Shown in pieces: positions 24,871 through 33,376 of a stretch of DNA of 64,000 nucleotides (within the stretch, counting starts at the first letter, position 1; each line of letters begins with the position of its first letter). Both the position numbers and the translations under genes were made by a program. Location of the stretch: positions 86,606-150,605 of the forward strand of contig CAMYOG010000057.1 of assembly GCA_947259925.1 (NCBI GenBank), read 5' to 3'. Source of the stretch: Thermoanaerobaculia bacterium. Its GTDB lineage: Bacteria; Acidobacteriota; Thermoanaerobaculia; Multivoradales; JAHEKO01. A model generated the notes under the pieces. The model was not told the origin of the DNA. It did not search any database and worked only from the letters and a program-made list of their open reading frames with translations.

Positions 24871-26265
24871 TCACCAGGGCTCGGTGTCGCCGGTGAAGGG
24901 CAGCCGCGGCCGCGCGAAGCCACCCTCGCGCAGGCGGACCGCCAACGCCTTGCGGGAGTCGTCCTCGCCGTGATTCAGGAAGATACGCTCCGGACTCGCG
25001 GCCAGACTCTCGCACCAGTGCAGCAGGTCGTCGCTATCGCCGTGCGCCGACAGACCGCGTAGCGACAGGATCTCCGCCCGGACCGAGACCGATTCGCCGT
25101 GGATCCGGACCCGCTTCGCGCCGCTGACCAGCTGCCGGCCGCGGGTGCCGGAAGCCTGGTAGCCGGTGAAGATCACCGCCGATCGCTCGTCGCCGAGGCG
25201 CCGCTTGAGGTGATGAACGACGCGCCCGCCGTTGGCCATGCCGCTCGAAGCGACGATCACGCAGGGGCTCTTCCGGTTGTTGAGCGCCTTCGACTCCGAC
25301 GACTTTCGGCAACGCCTGAAGCGGTCCGCCTGGAGCGCACTCAGATGATTCCTGACGTCTTCGGCCAGGTCCTCGTCGTGCTCCTGCTTGGCTTGCTGGT
25401 AGAGGTCGGTCGCCTTGATCGCCATCGGGCTGTCGAGGAAGACGTCGTCGGGGTCGAGCTCGTCGCGCTCCACCAGGTGGGACAGGTGGTAGAGGACCTC
25501 CTGCGTCCGGCCGAGAGCGAACGCGGGGATGATCACGCTGCCGCCGCGCGCGAAAACGCGCCGGATCGCCTCCCGGAACTCACTCTCCGGATCGGAATTG
25601 GCGTGCAGGCGGTCGCCGTAGGTCGCTTCGAGCACCAGAGCGCTCGGCTCGTCGAGCGGCGGCTCCGGGTCCTTGAGAATCGGTACGTCGTAGCGGCCGA
25701 CGTCGCCCGAGAAGCACCAGGTTCGCCGCTCTCCGTCAGACCCCTTGGCGCTGACCTCGATCGAGCCGGCGCCGAGCAGATGGCCGGCACGGCGGTAGCG
25801 GACGGCGATCCCGGGCGCGATCTCGTGCCGGTCGTCGAAGGAGACCGCTCGGAGTCGTTTGATGGTGCGCCGGGCGTCCTTCTCGGTGTAGAGCGGTTGC
25901 GGGTTGGCATGGCCGCTGTAGCCCTTCTTGCGCGCGTAGCGTGCCTGTTCCTCCTGGATGTGCCCGGCGTCCTGGAGGATGAGCGAGACCAGGCCGCGGC
26001 TGGCGCGGGTGCAGTAGATCGGTCCCTCGAAGCCCTCGGCGAGCAGGCGCGGCAGCAGGCCGGTGTGATCGAGGTGCGCGTGGGTGAGCACGACCGCGTC
26101 CAGCTCGTGCGGCGCGAATCGGAACGACCGCCAGTTGCGTTGCTCGAGCTCGTCGTCTCCCTGATACAGGCCACAGTCGACCAGCAGCTGGCGGTCTCCC
26201 CAGCGGAGGAGGGTAGAGCTGCCGGTGACCGAGCCGCAGGCCCCGCAGAAAGTCACTTCGGCCAT
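24871..26265 (-). CDS. MBL-fold beta-CASP exonuclease-like protein
   Basis: 464-residue metallo-beta-lactamase/beta-CASP protein (RNA-processing nuclease family, CPSF73-like). Metal ligands: LTHAHLDHTG, AGHLLGAGS, FSGDVGRYD, and the C-terminal LSAHGD and FLNHGE. The beta-CASP part has IIPAFALGRTQE and VIVASSGMANGGRVVHHL. Bacterial members are linked to RNA maturation or decay, but activity has been shown for few. It is followed at 4 nt by the aminotransferase gene. Divergent from the ElaB-like operon, with a 199-nt intergenic region where no certain promoter was found. Confidence 0.88.
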   Translation of the reverse strand: MAEVTFCGACGSVTGSSTLLRWGDRQLLVDCGLYQGDDELEQRNWRSFRFAPHELDAVVLTHAHLDHTGLLPRLLAEGFEGPIYCTRASRGLVSLILQDAGHIQEEQARYARKKGYSGHANPQPLYTEKDARRTIKRLRAVSFDDRHEIAPGIAVRYRRAGHLLGAGSIEVSAKGSDGERRTWCFSGDVGRYDVPILKDPEPPLDEPSALVLEATYGDRLHANSDPESEFREAIRRVFARGGSVIIPAFALGRTQEVLYHLSHLVERDELDPDDVFLDSPMAIKATDLYQQAKQEHDEDLAEDVRNHLSALQADRFRRCRKSSESKALNNRKSPCVIVASSGMANGGRVVHHLKRRLGDERSAVIFTGYQASGTRGRQLVSGAKRVRIHGESVSVRAEILSLRGLSAHGDSDDLLHWCESLAASPERIFLNHGEDDSRKALAVRLREGGFARPRLPFTGDTEPW

Positions 26266-26464
26266 GAGTCGGATCTCTCCTGAGTCGTGATCGATTTGGC
26301 ACGCGAGGAGGCGTTGCGCTCTCTCGCCGGTGGTTCCAAAGGCGGGCAGTCTATCAGCGGCGCTGTGGTAGATTGTCCTTCTGGAGTCGCTCGCCGACGA
26401 GCGCTCGGTAACAGGACAGGGACCCTTTCAGTACCGCCTGAAGCTCAGTCTGGAGTAGAGAGAG

Positions 26465-26839
26465 ATGACCGACGAAGTAACACCGATCGAGGGAGCGACC
26501 GAAAGCTCGAAGCCCGCCGCCAAAACCGCCGCCGCCGACAAGCTCGAAGCGGCGCGTCAGAAGGTCGCCGAGGTCGCCTCGGGCATGCGACAGGGTGCCG
26601 GCAAGGCCGGCTCACAGATCCGTGACGGTGCCGAGCGCGCCTCCGGGGTGGCCCGCGAGAAGTACTCGGTGGCCAAGGACAACGTCCGGCAGGGCTACGA
26701 CCGGGTCTCGAAGGACCTCGATCAGCTGACCCAGGACGTCAACGAGTACGTGCGCCACAACCCCGGCAAGTCGGTGCTGATCGCCGCCGCCGTCGGCTTC
26801 TTCCTCGGCGCGATCATGCGCGGCGGGCGCCGAGATTGA
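26465..26839 (+). CDS. ElaB/YqjD/DUF883-like membrane-anchored protein
   Basis: 124 residues. A polar, Ala/Lys/Glu-rich amphipathic helical part (about residues 15-90) ends in the family signature VNEYVRHNPGKSVLIAAAVG followed by FFLGAIMRGGRRD, a C-terminal membrane tail. E. coli YqjD and ElaB bind ribosomes and sit in the inner membrane in stationary phase; whether this protein does the same is inference. First of five genes that overlap by 4 nt each. Confidence 0.8.
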   Translation: MTDEVTPIEGATESSKPAAKTAAADKLEAARQKVAEVASGMRQGAGKAGSQIRDGAERASGVAREKYSVAKDNVRQGYDRVSKDLDQLTQDVNEYVRHNPGKSVLIAAAVGFFLGAIMRGGRRD

Positions 26840-27066
26840 GCGCGGTCAGCTCGGCGGACCAGGTAGTCGATGAGCTGCTGCCCGACGAGCTCGACTGGAC
26901 CGACCTGGTCCTCCGTTACCCCAAGTCGGCGCTGGCGGTGGCGGCGCTGGGCGGCTTCCTCCTCGGACGGAGCCGGGGCCCCGAGATTGTCGATGCGCTC
27001 TCCCAGTTCGCCGCCAACCAGGTGACGGACGGCGTCAATCACTACCTCGGCCAGAAGGTCCTCTGA
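26836..27066 (+). CDS. hypothetical protein with one membrane helix
   Basis: 76 residues starting at TTG within the preceding stop (TTGA overlap). A polar N-terminus (DQVVDELLPDELDWTDLVLR) is followed by a hydrophobic segment YPKSALAVAALGGFLLGRSR that echoes the membrane tail of the ElaB-like gene before it (HNPGKSVLIAAAVGFFLGAI). It may therefore be a diverged copy or partner of that protein. The C-terminal part is amphipathic. No known family. Confidence 0.6.
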   Translation: MSAVSSADQVVDELLPDELDWTDLVLRYPKSALAVAALGGFLLGRSRGPEIVDALSQFAANQVTDGVNHYLGQKVL

Positions 27067-27902
27067 CCGACACGAAACTCACTCTCCTGCACATCTCCGA
27101 CGTCCACTTCGGCCCGCCGCATCTCGAGCAGCAGGCCGAGGGCGTGCTGGAGCTGATCGAGCGACTCGGCCCGCGTCTGGTCGCCATCTCGGGCGATCTG
27201 ACCCAGCGGGCGAAGCCGCGCCAGTTCCGGGCCGCGCGCCGATGGGTCGAGCACATTCAGGTGCCGGTGCTCGCGGTGCCCGGCAACCACGACGTTCCGC
27301 TCTACCGATTCTGGGAGCGCTTCCTGGCACCGTTCGGCGCCTATCGCCGGCATTTCGCCGAGGATCTCGAGCCGGTCTATCTGGACGATTCGCTGCTGGC
27401 GATCGGCGTCAACACGGCCTACGGACTGACCTTCACCGGCGGTCGGTTCCGGCCGCGGCGCCTGGCGGAGGTGCGGCAGCTGCTTGCGTCGGCCCCGGAC
27501 TCGGTCTACAAGGTCGTGGTGGCGCATCACCATCTGGTGCCCGCGCGGCGGTTCGATCTGCAGACCGTCTCGAGAAACGCCCATGCCGCGATCGAGCTCT
27601 TCGCCTCGGCCGGCGTCGATCTCGTCCTGAGCGGCCATCACCACCAGGCGTACGTCGCCAGGTCGGACGAGTTCTACGCCGAGGCCCTGCCGCCGGTGCT
27701 GATCGCCAGCGCCGGCACGACCACCTCCGACCGCGGGCGCGGCGCCGAGGTCGGCGTCAACACCTGCTTCCAGATCGAGGTCGACGACCGCCGGCTCGAG
27801 ATCACCACCCTCCGCTGGCGGCCCGATGGCGAGCGATTCGTCGCCAGCAGCCGCCATCTCTATCCACGTCGAGCGCTCTGGTCCGGAGGCCTGGAGCCCT
27901 GA
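27063..27902 (+). CDS. calcineurin-like metallophosphoesterase
   Basis: About 279 residues with the full metal-binding set: LLHISDVHFG, AISGDLTQ, VPGNHD, VVAHHHLV and LVLSGHHHQA. Acts as a phosphodiesterase or phosphatase, substrate unknown. The family N-terminus (TKLTLLHISDVHFG) begins right at the previous stop, and the frame has no ATG, GTG or TTG before it. CTG at 27063, overlapping the TGA (CTGA), with AGAAGG 4 nt upstream, is the only plausible start. A GTG at 27141 would remove the DxH motif. Confidence 0.85.
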   Translation: MTDTKLTLLHISDVHFGPPHLEQQAEGVLELIERLGPRLVAISGDLTQRAKPRQFRAARRWVEHIQVPVLAVPGNHDVPLYRFWERFLAPFGAYRRHFAEDLEPVYLDDSLLAIGVNTAYGLTFTGGRFRPRRLAEVRQLLASAPDSVYKVVVAHHHLVPARRFDLQTVSRNAHAAIELFASAGVDLVLSGHHHQAYVARSDEFYAEALPPVLIASAGTTTSDRGRGAEVGVNTCFQIEVDDRRLEITTLRWRPDGERFVASSRHLYPRRALWSGGLEP

Positions 27903-29158
27903 GCCTGCGCGGGCTCTGCGCCCTGCCGGGCACCCTGCGCGAGACCCGGCTCGACAACGGGCTGACCGTCTGCCTGATCGAGAACCACCAGGCGCCGCTG
28001 ATCAGCACGGCGCTCTGGTATCGGGCTGGCGCTCGCGACGAGCTGCCGAGCCACAACGGGCTGGCGCACTTCCTCGAGCACATGATGTTCAAGGGGAGCG
28101 GGCGGTACGCAGCCGGCGAGATCGATCGCCGGACGCGCGAGCTGGGGGGCTCGAACAACGCCTTCACCAGCCACGACTCGACCGCCTACTACTTCAGCTT
28201 CTCCAGCGAGCACTGGCTGGAAGCGCTCGACATCGAGGCCGAGCGCATGGACGATCTGACCCTCGACCCTGAAGAGGTCGATCGCGAGCGGCAGGTGATC
28301 GAAGAGGAGCTGGCGATGTACGAGAGCGACCCGTGGGACGCGCTCGACAAGGCGGTCCACCGGGTGTTCTTCGACGATCACCCCTACGGCCGGCCGATCG
28401 TCGGCAAGCGGAAGACGCTCGGCGCGATCGATGCCGAGGAGCTCAGGAGCTTCCACCGCGAGCACTATCGGCCGGACAACGCGGTACTGGTGGTCGCCGG
28501 CGCGATGGGCGCCGAGGCGTTGGCGCGGATCGAGGCGCGGTTCGGCGACAAGGAGCCGGGTGCGCCGGCGCGACGAGCGCTCCCGGAACCCGTTCGTCCG
28601 ACCTGCGCGGACCGGGTCGAGCGACGTCAGGGCGACGTCGCTCGCCTACTGTTGGCGATCCCTTCGCCCGGCGCCGACGATCCGGACTATGCGCCGCTGC
28701 GCCTGCTCCTGACCGCTCTCGGAGGCCCCAGGACCAGCAGGCTGGCCGCCAAGCTGGTCGAAGACGATCAGCTCTGCGTGGGCGTCTCCTGCGAGATCAC
28801 CGAGTCGACTGAGCCGTCGATGGCCGTGGTGGCCGCCGAGCTACTCCCCGGGGTCGAGCCCGCGGTCGTCGAAGAGCGGGTGCAGGCCGAGCTGGCGCGC
28901 CTGCTCAGCGAGCCGCCGAGCACTGACGAGCTCGACCGGGCCCGCCGGATTCTGGTCGCCGACTGGGTCTTCGGGGTCGAGCGGATCCACCAGCAGGCGT
29001 TGGCCGCCGGGCTGGCCGTCTGCCTGTTCGATCGCGACTACCCCGAGCGACACCTGGCTCGGGCGCTCGACGCCACCCCGGACGACCTCGCCAGGGTGGC
29101 GGAGCGCTGGATCCGTCCGCGCCAGTCTTCGGTCACCGGATGGTCGCTGCCGGAATGA
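27899..29158 (+). CDS. M16 zinc protease, catalytic subunit
   Basis: About 419 residues of the M16 (pitrilysin/processing peptidase) family with the inverted zinc motif HFLEH in NGLAHFLEHMMFKG and the downstream acid region VIEEELAMYESDPWDALD. It starts at the family N-terminus (RETRLDNGLTVCLIENH). Again no ATG, GTG or TTG precedes it; CTG 27899 overlaps the stop (CTGA) and is preceded by GGAGG at a 9-nt spacing. It forms a pair with the next, non-catalytic M16 gene, as in two-subunit bacterial M16 proteases. No clear signal peptide. Confidence 0.88.
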   Translation: MSLRGLCALPGTLRETRLDNGLTVCLIENHQAPLISTALWYRAGARDELPSHNGLAHFLEHMMFKGSGRYAAGEIDRRTRELGGSNNAFTSHDSTAYYFSFSSEHWLEALDIEAERMDDLTLDPEEVDRERQVIEEELAMYESDPWDALDKAVHRVFFDDHPYGRPIVGKRKTLGAIDAEELRSFHREHYRPDNAVLVVAGAMGAEALARIEARFGDKEPGAPARRALPEPVRPTCADRVERRQGDVARLLLAIPSPGADDPDYAPLRLLLTALGGPRTSRLAAKLVEDDQLCVGVSCEITESTEPSMAVVAAELLPGVEPAVVEERVQAELARLLSEPPSTDELDRARRILVADWVFGVERIHQQALAAGLAVCLFDRDYPERHLARALDATPDDLARVAERWIRPRQSSVTGWSLPE

Positions 29159-30369
29159 GCTCGGAGCGCCTGGAGGTACGCGGCCGTCACGTCGATGGCG
29201 CTCCGGTGGTGGCGGTACGGGTCTGGCTGCGCGGCGGCAGCCGGATCGAATCGACTCCTGGACAGGCGCTGGTCACGGGACGGCTGCTGACCGAGGGGAC
29301 CGCCCAGCGGTCCTGGCGCGAGATCGCCACGGCCGCCGAGGGGCGCGGCATGGCGCTCGCCGCTTTCGGCGATCTGGAGTTGAGCGGTGTAGCGATCGAC
29401 GCCCTGGCGGCCGACTGGGAGCTGGCGATCGACTGGTCCGCGGAGATGGTCCTGACGCCGGCGTTCCCCGAGGAGCGCTGCGCGTGGGCGATCCGTCACG
29501 CGCAGGGCGAGCTCGCCTCGCTCGCCGACCATCCCGAGGCGAGCACCAGCTGGGCGTTCATGGATCAGCTCTATTCTCCCCATCCGGCCGGCCGACCACC
29601 CCAGGGCGATCCGGCGAGTCTCGCCTCGCTCGACCGGCTCGCCTGCCGCCGGTTTCACGAGCGCGCTCTCGCCGGCGGGGTGATCGTCACCGTTGCCGGA
29701 CCGATCGACCCCGCGGCTGCCGAAAGCCGTGTCCGCGAGCGGTTCTCCGAGCTCACGGGCGAGCTTGGCGAGCACCCCTCGCCACCACCGCCGGACGCAC
29801 CCGAGCCCCGCCGCGACTGGCCCGTTCCAGGAGAGCAGGCGCATCTTTTCCTCGGCCGGCCGACCGTGGCGCGGGCCGATCCGGCGCTCCCGGCGCTCCG
29901 GCTGCTGTCGGTCGTTCTCGGCGCCGGTGGCGGCTTGAGTGGCCGCATCCCCTACCGCGTCCGGGAGCGTGAAGGACTGGCGTACGCGACCCACGTCGAC
30001 GCCGCCGCCGGTGCAGGTCTCGATCCGGGCAGGTTCGTGGCCTATGTCGGCACCTCCGTCGGCAGCGTGACCCGCGCGATCGAATGTGTTCGGGAGGAGC
30101 TCGCCACCCTGATCGCCGAGGGCGTCAGCGAGGCCGAAGTGGAGGAGGCGCGCGCCTATCTGCTCGGGCGCGAGCCGTTCCGACGCGAGACCGCCAGGCA
30201 GTGGGCCGACCTGATGGCCGCTTCGGTCCACTACGACCTGCCGCTCGACTCGCCGGAGTGGGTGGTCGAGCGGCTGCGAGCGGTCGATCGAGCTCAGGTG
30301 GAGGCCGCGGCGCGCGAGCATCTCGACCCAGACGGCCTCTTCATCACCGTCGGCGCTCCCGCTACTTGA
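29155..30369 (+). CDS. M16 protease-like, non-catalytic partner
   Basis: 404 residues of M16 fold without an HxxEH motif. It retains the R/Y substrate-clamp region (GRIPYRVREREGLAYATHVD) and the pattern VTVAGPIDPAAAESRVRERF, so it is the regulatory half that completes the chamber with the preceding subunit. ATG 29155 overlaps the stop of the catalytic gene (ATGA) and gives the expected N-terminus. Last gene of the tightly overlapped operon. Its end overlaps, on the other strand, the tail frame downstream of the amidohydrolase. Confidence 0.87.
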   Translation: MSSERLEVRGRHVDGAPVVAVRVWLRGGSRIESTPGQALVTGRLLTEGTAQRSWREIATAAEGRGMALAAFGDLELSGVAIDALAADWELAIDWSAEMVLTPAFPEERCAWAIRHAQGELASLADHPEASTSWAFMDQLYSPHPAGRPPQGDPASLASLDRLACRRFHERALAGGVIVTVAGPIDPAAAESRVRERFSELTGELGEHPSPPPPDAPEPRRDWPVPGEQAHLFLGRPTVARADPALPALRLLSVVLGAGGGLSGRIPYRVREREGLAYATHVDAAAGAGLDPGRFVAYVGTSVGSVTRAIECVREELATLIAEGVSEAEVEEARAYLLGREPFRRETARQWADLMAASVHYDLPLDSPEWVVERLRAVDRAQVEAAAREHLDPDGLFITVGAPAT

Positions 30370-30451
30370 GCTTGCGGACGGCCGAGAGGCTGGGCGGGAA
30401 GGTGACGTCGATGTCGCCGTTGGTGTTCTGGAGCTCGTGCTCGCCTTGCAC
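30362..30451 (-). pseudogene. in-frame 29-codon tail after the amidohydrolase amber stop
   Basis: After the TAG that ends the amidohydrolase the same frame continues for 29 codons to a second TAG (30364-30362), reading VQGEHELQNTNGDIDVTFPP then SLSAVRKLK. The NTNGDIDVTFP piece looks like the end of a DUF4097-type beta-helix protein. It may be the remnant of a neighbour fused here by deletion, or a readthrough extension. Evidence is translation only. Confidence 0.35.
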
Positions 30452-31636
30452 CTAGGGAAACAGGCTCTTGTCGATCCCGGGGATGATGCGCAGGGCGTTG
30501 GCGTAGTAGATCTTCCGCAGGACCTCGTCCGGCAGATCGAGGCCGTAGATCTTCCAGAACGCGTGCCGCCGCCGGTAGTAGTCGAAATAGTCGTCGGCGG
30601 TCTCGAGCGCGCGGAAGTAGACGCGGTACTCCTCCGGCGCCCAGGCGTCCTTGCCGAACAGGACCCGGTCCTGGTAGCGGACGAGCCAGGCGCGTGCGAA
30701 GCGCGGCTGGCGGCCGAGCTCGGCCAGCACCGCACCGATCTCGGTATAGACGTTGGGAAGCTCGTCGAGCAGCTGGCCGAGTCGCGCCAGGTCGTTGCCC
30801 ATCCAGCCGAGATGCGCGTTGATGAAGGTTGTCCCCGGATGGCGCCGGAAGACGTCGTGCTGCTCGCCGATGATCTGCTCCCACGGAGGGTTGCTGTCCG
30901 GTGGGCGGATCCTTCCCGGCCGCTCGATCAGCTCGAACAGGCGCTCGTTCTGGCCGTCCTTGGGCAGCCAGAACTGCGCCGGATCGGCGGAGTGGATCAG
31001 CACCGGGATGCCCAGCTCGCCACACTTCGCCCAGACCGGGTCGATCCGCGGGTCGTCAACCGGGATCCGCTCTCCGGCCGCGTCCACCGCGTCCATGCCC
31101 AAGCTCTTGTAGATCTTCAGGCCTTGCGCGCCGTTGCCGACGTCCGCTTCGACCGCCGCCGCGGTGCGCTCCCCCCACCCCGGCTCGTCGATTCCGCGGA
31201 AGTCGATGTTGGTGAAGACGACGAATCGGCCGGGTGCCGCGCTCCGTCCGTTCTCGACCGCCCGTCGCAGGTACTCGGGCTCCTGGAGCGCGAAGCGGGT
31301 ACTGCCGTCAGGCATCTCCACGCGGCGGAAGCCGCGGCCGCTCAGGTTGACCATCACCGCCATGTTGAGCTCTTCCATCTCGGCCACCACCGGTGCGAGG
31401 TCCTGGTCGGCCATCGCGAACTGGTGGTTGTGGACGTCGATGAACGGGTATCGGGCGCGGATGACGCGGGTTTCCGGCACCCGCAGGGTGGAGGGCGGGT
31501 CGTATTCGTAGAACGGGATCTCGAGCTCGGTCTCCGGCGAAGCGCCGTCCTGGGCCTCGAGTGTGCGGAGGCCGAGAGCCCAGGCGGCCACGAGAGCGAG
31601 GCCGAGCAGCACCGTGACTCTAGCCAAGCGGACCAT
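30452..31636 (-). CDS. exported amidohydrolase-2 family protein
   Basis: 394 residues with a signal peptide (VTVLLGLALVAAWALGLRTLEAQ). Barrel motifs: FIDVHNHQF (metal HxH), LGIPVLIHSADP, TFINAHLGWMG and FGKDAWAPEEYR with the late Asp ligand. The family (Pfam Amidohydro_2) includes decarboxylases and lactonases; the specific reaction is not deducible. The C-terminus ALRIIPGIDKSLFP followed by TAG looks natural. It stands apart from ArsC by 47 nt on the same strand. Confidence 0.8.
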   Translation of the reverse strand: MVRLARVTVLLGLALVAAWALGLRTLEAQDGASPETELEIPFYEYDPPSTLRVPETRVIRARYPFIDVHNHQFAMADQDLAPVVAEMEELNMAVMVNLSGRGFRRVEMPDGSTRFALQEPEYLRRAVENGRSAAPGRFVVFTNIDFRGIDEPGWGERTAAAVEADVGNGAQGLKIYKSLGMDAVDAAGERIPVDDPRIDPVWAKCGELGIPVLIHSADPAQFWLPKDGQNERLFELIERPGRIRPPDSNPPWEQIIGEQHDVFRRHPGTTFINAHLGWMGNDLARLGQLLDELPNVYTEIGAVLAELGRQPRFARAWLVRYQDRVLFGKDAWAPEEYRVYFRALETADDYFDYYRRRHAFWKIYGLDLPDEVLRKIYYANALRIIPGIDKSLFP

Positions 31637-31683
31637 GATGGCCGGCAGGATACCTCCTCGGCCGCTGCGGTAGCTCGTCGCTC

Positions 31684-32124
31684 TCAGTTCTGGCCAGGCA
31701 GGCCAGCGGCCCAGGCGCGAATCCGGTCGTGAATCTGATCGCGGACCTGGCGGAACTTGATCCGCCTCTCTTCCTCGGAGCCTTCAGCCGCGGCGGGATC
31801 CTCGAACGGCCACAGAAGCCGCTCGATCGCCCCCGGCCAGACCGCCGGGCACTCCTTGGCGGCGCCGTCGCAGACGAGGATCAGATAGTCAGGGGCGAGG
31901 GTTCCGAGGTAGTCGCGATAGTCGGTCGGTTCACCCGCGAGCTCGATCCCCTCCTCGCACATGACCTCGATCGCCAGCGGATGGATCTCGTCGGCCGGTC
32001 GGCTGCCGGCGCTCAGCACCTCGAAGCGATCGCCGACGTGGCGCTCCAGATAGCCGGCCGCGATCTGACTTCGCGCCGAGTTGCCGGTGCACAGAACCAG
32101 GATGCTGGGCTTGCGAGTCGTCAT
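31684..32124 (-). CDS. arsC: ArsC, arsenate reductase (LMW phosphatase type)
   Basis: 146 residues. Contains the P-loop CTGNSARS (CX5R-S) of thioredoxin-coupled arsenate reductases, and the Cys-bearing segments EVMCEEGIE and LVCDGAAKECP that relay the disulfide, plus WPFEDPAAAEG where these enzymes carry the catalytic Asp. It reduces As(V) to As(III). No arsenite pump is in the window. It lies next to a phosphate-type porin and PhoBR, which fits arsenate entering as a phosphate mimic. Confidence 0.9.
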   Translation of the reverse strand: MTTRKPSILVLCTGNSARSQIAAGYLERHVGDRFEVLSAGSRPADEIHPLAIEVMCEEGIELAGEPTDYRDYLGTLAPDYLILVCDGAAKECPAVWPGAIERLLWPFEDPAAAEGSEEERRIKFRQVRDQIHDRIRAWAAGLPGQN

Positions 32125-32148
32125 CTGGTCCTCGGCTACCGAGTCCGG

Positions 32149-33258
32149 TCAGAACTCGATCTGCATACGGATCTGTAGGGCGCTCGGATCGTCGTCGCCG
32201 GCAACCTCGTCGGTGTCGGCGATCACGTAGTTGGCCGTGAACCTCAGATGAGAGGTGGCGTAGTAGTTGATTCCCAGGGTCACCGCCTCACCTTCGCCAC
32301 CGAGTATGTCCTTGTCGGTCAAGTCGAGGCTGCTGAAGCGCAGAGCGAGCTCCAGGGCCCCCTTGCCGGAAGCCGGCTCGACCCGTCCGAACGCCCCGTC
32401 TTTGGCCTTGTACGGCCGCCGATCATCGGTCAGGAAGAAGCTGACGTAGGCGTAGTAGCCCGTGAATGACAGATCCTCGGCGGCCCGGCGGCTCACCTCG
32501 AGGGTGGCGTATTCGGCCTGAGCCGAGAACCGAGCCCGGACGTAGGCGGCTTCGAGGCCGTAGCGGATGAAGTCGCTCACATCTTCGATCGCTCCGGTGT
32601 CGAGGATGCGATGACTGTCCTGATGGGACTCGGGTCGGACTCTCAGCCGTATCGTGTCGTCCGCGTCCTCGTTCCAGGAGGCGCTCAGTCCCAGGTGCAC
32701 CGCCGAGCCATCGGCCGGCTGCAGCTGGTAGACGAAGCGGCCGGCGGCTCCGTTGCCTTCGACGAGGCCGTTGGCTTCGTCGCCGTAGGCGGTCGCCATC
32801 CAGGTGTAGCTATCGCCCCAGCCCTGATAGCCGATCCCGAGACGCCTACCTTCGGCCAGACCGCTGGTGAAGGCGCGCTCGTTGAAGGTCGTGTACTTGG
32901 AGCTGGTGAGTTGCTCCAGACTAACCGGCTGCTTGAAGTTGCCGAACCAGAACCGACCGTTGCTGGGGCCGCTGTATCGCACGTAGCCGTCCTTGAGCTC
33001 GGGATCGTCGGGCGCGAAGTCGTATTGCACCTTGTAGTCCCAATGCTCCGCGAGCTTGCCCTTGGCGAACAGGCGACCTCGCCTCACCTCGCCGCCGTCG
33101 TCGAACTGGAACTTGTCGCTGTCGAAGAAGGTGTAGTCGAGCTGCAGCCGGCCACCGAAATCGACGGTGGGGTACTTGTCTTCGGCGAGGGTCGCCCCAG
33201 GAAGCACGAGACCCACGAGTATGCCCACGCCGAGCGCAGACAGACGACGTCTTGACAT
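32149..33258 (-). CDS. OprP/OprO-type phosphate-selective porin
   Basis: 369-residue outer-membrane beta-barrel. Signal peptide (LSALGVGILVGLVLPGATLAE) then the porin_O_P pattern: VDFGGRLQLDYTFFD, EVRRGRLFAKGKLAEHWDYK, FWFGNFKQPVSLEQLTSS, and a C-terminal Phe (IRMQIEF) as expected for BAM-dependent proteins. ATG 33258 is chosen over a GTG at 33291 because GGGAGGAG stands 6 nt upstream. Adjacent phoR and phoB make phosphate control likely; only a weak Pho-box-like sequence was seen upstream. Confidence 0.85.
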   Translation of the reverse strand: MSRRRLSALGVGILVGLVLPGATLAEDKYPTVDFGGRLQLDYTFFDSDKFQFDDGGEVRRGRLFAKGKLAEHWDYKVQYDFAPDDPELKDGYVRYSGPSNGRFWFGNFKQPVSLEQLTSSKYTTFNERAFTSGLAEGRRLGIGYQGWGDSYTWMATAYGDEANGLVEGNGAAGRFVYQLQPADGSAVHLGLSASWNEDADDTIRLRVRPESHQDSHRILDTGAIEDVSDFIRYGLEAAYVRARFSAQAEYATLEVSRRAAEDLSFTGYYAYVSFFLTDDRRPYKAKDGAFGRVEPASGKGALELALRFSSLDLTDKDILGGEGEAVTLGINYYATSHLRFTANYVIADTDEVAGDDDPSALQIRMQIEF

Positions 33259-33376
33259 CAATTGCTCCTCCCGGTTGCGAGTATTGACCATCGGTTGGGG
33301 CGGTTTCGACCCCTGGCAGGGTAGGCTGCCGATCGAAGCCTAGGCGCGGGTCTCGCACGATGCTGCGACGCACGTG

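Noticed and set aside
26288..26312. TTGGCACG-like sequence upstream of the ElaB-like gene as sigma-54 promoter
   Set aside because: The GG and GC elements are 16 nt apart instead of 10.
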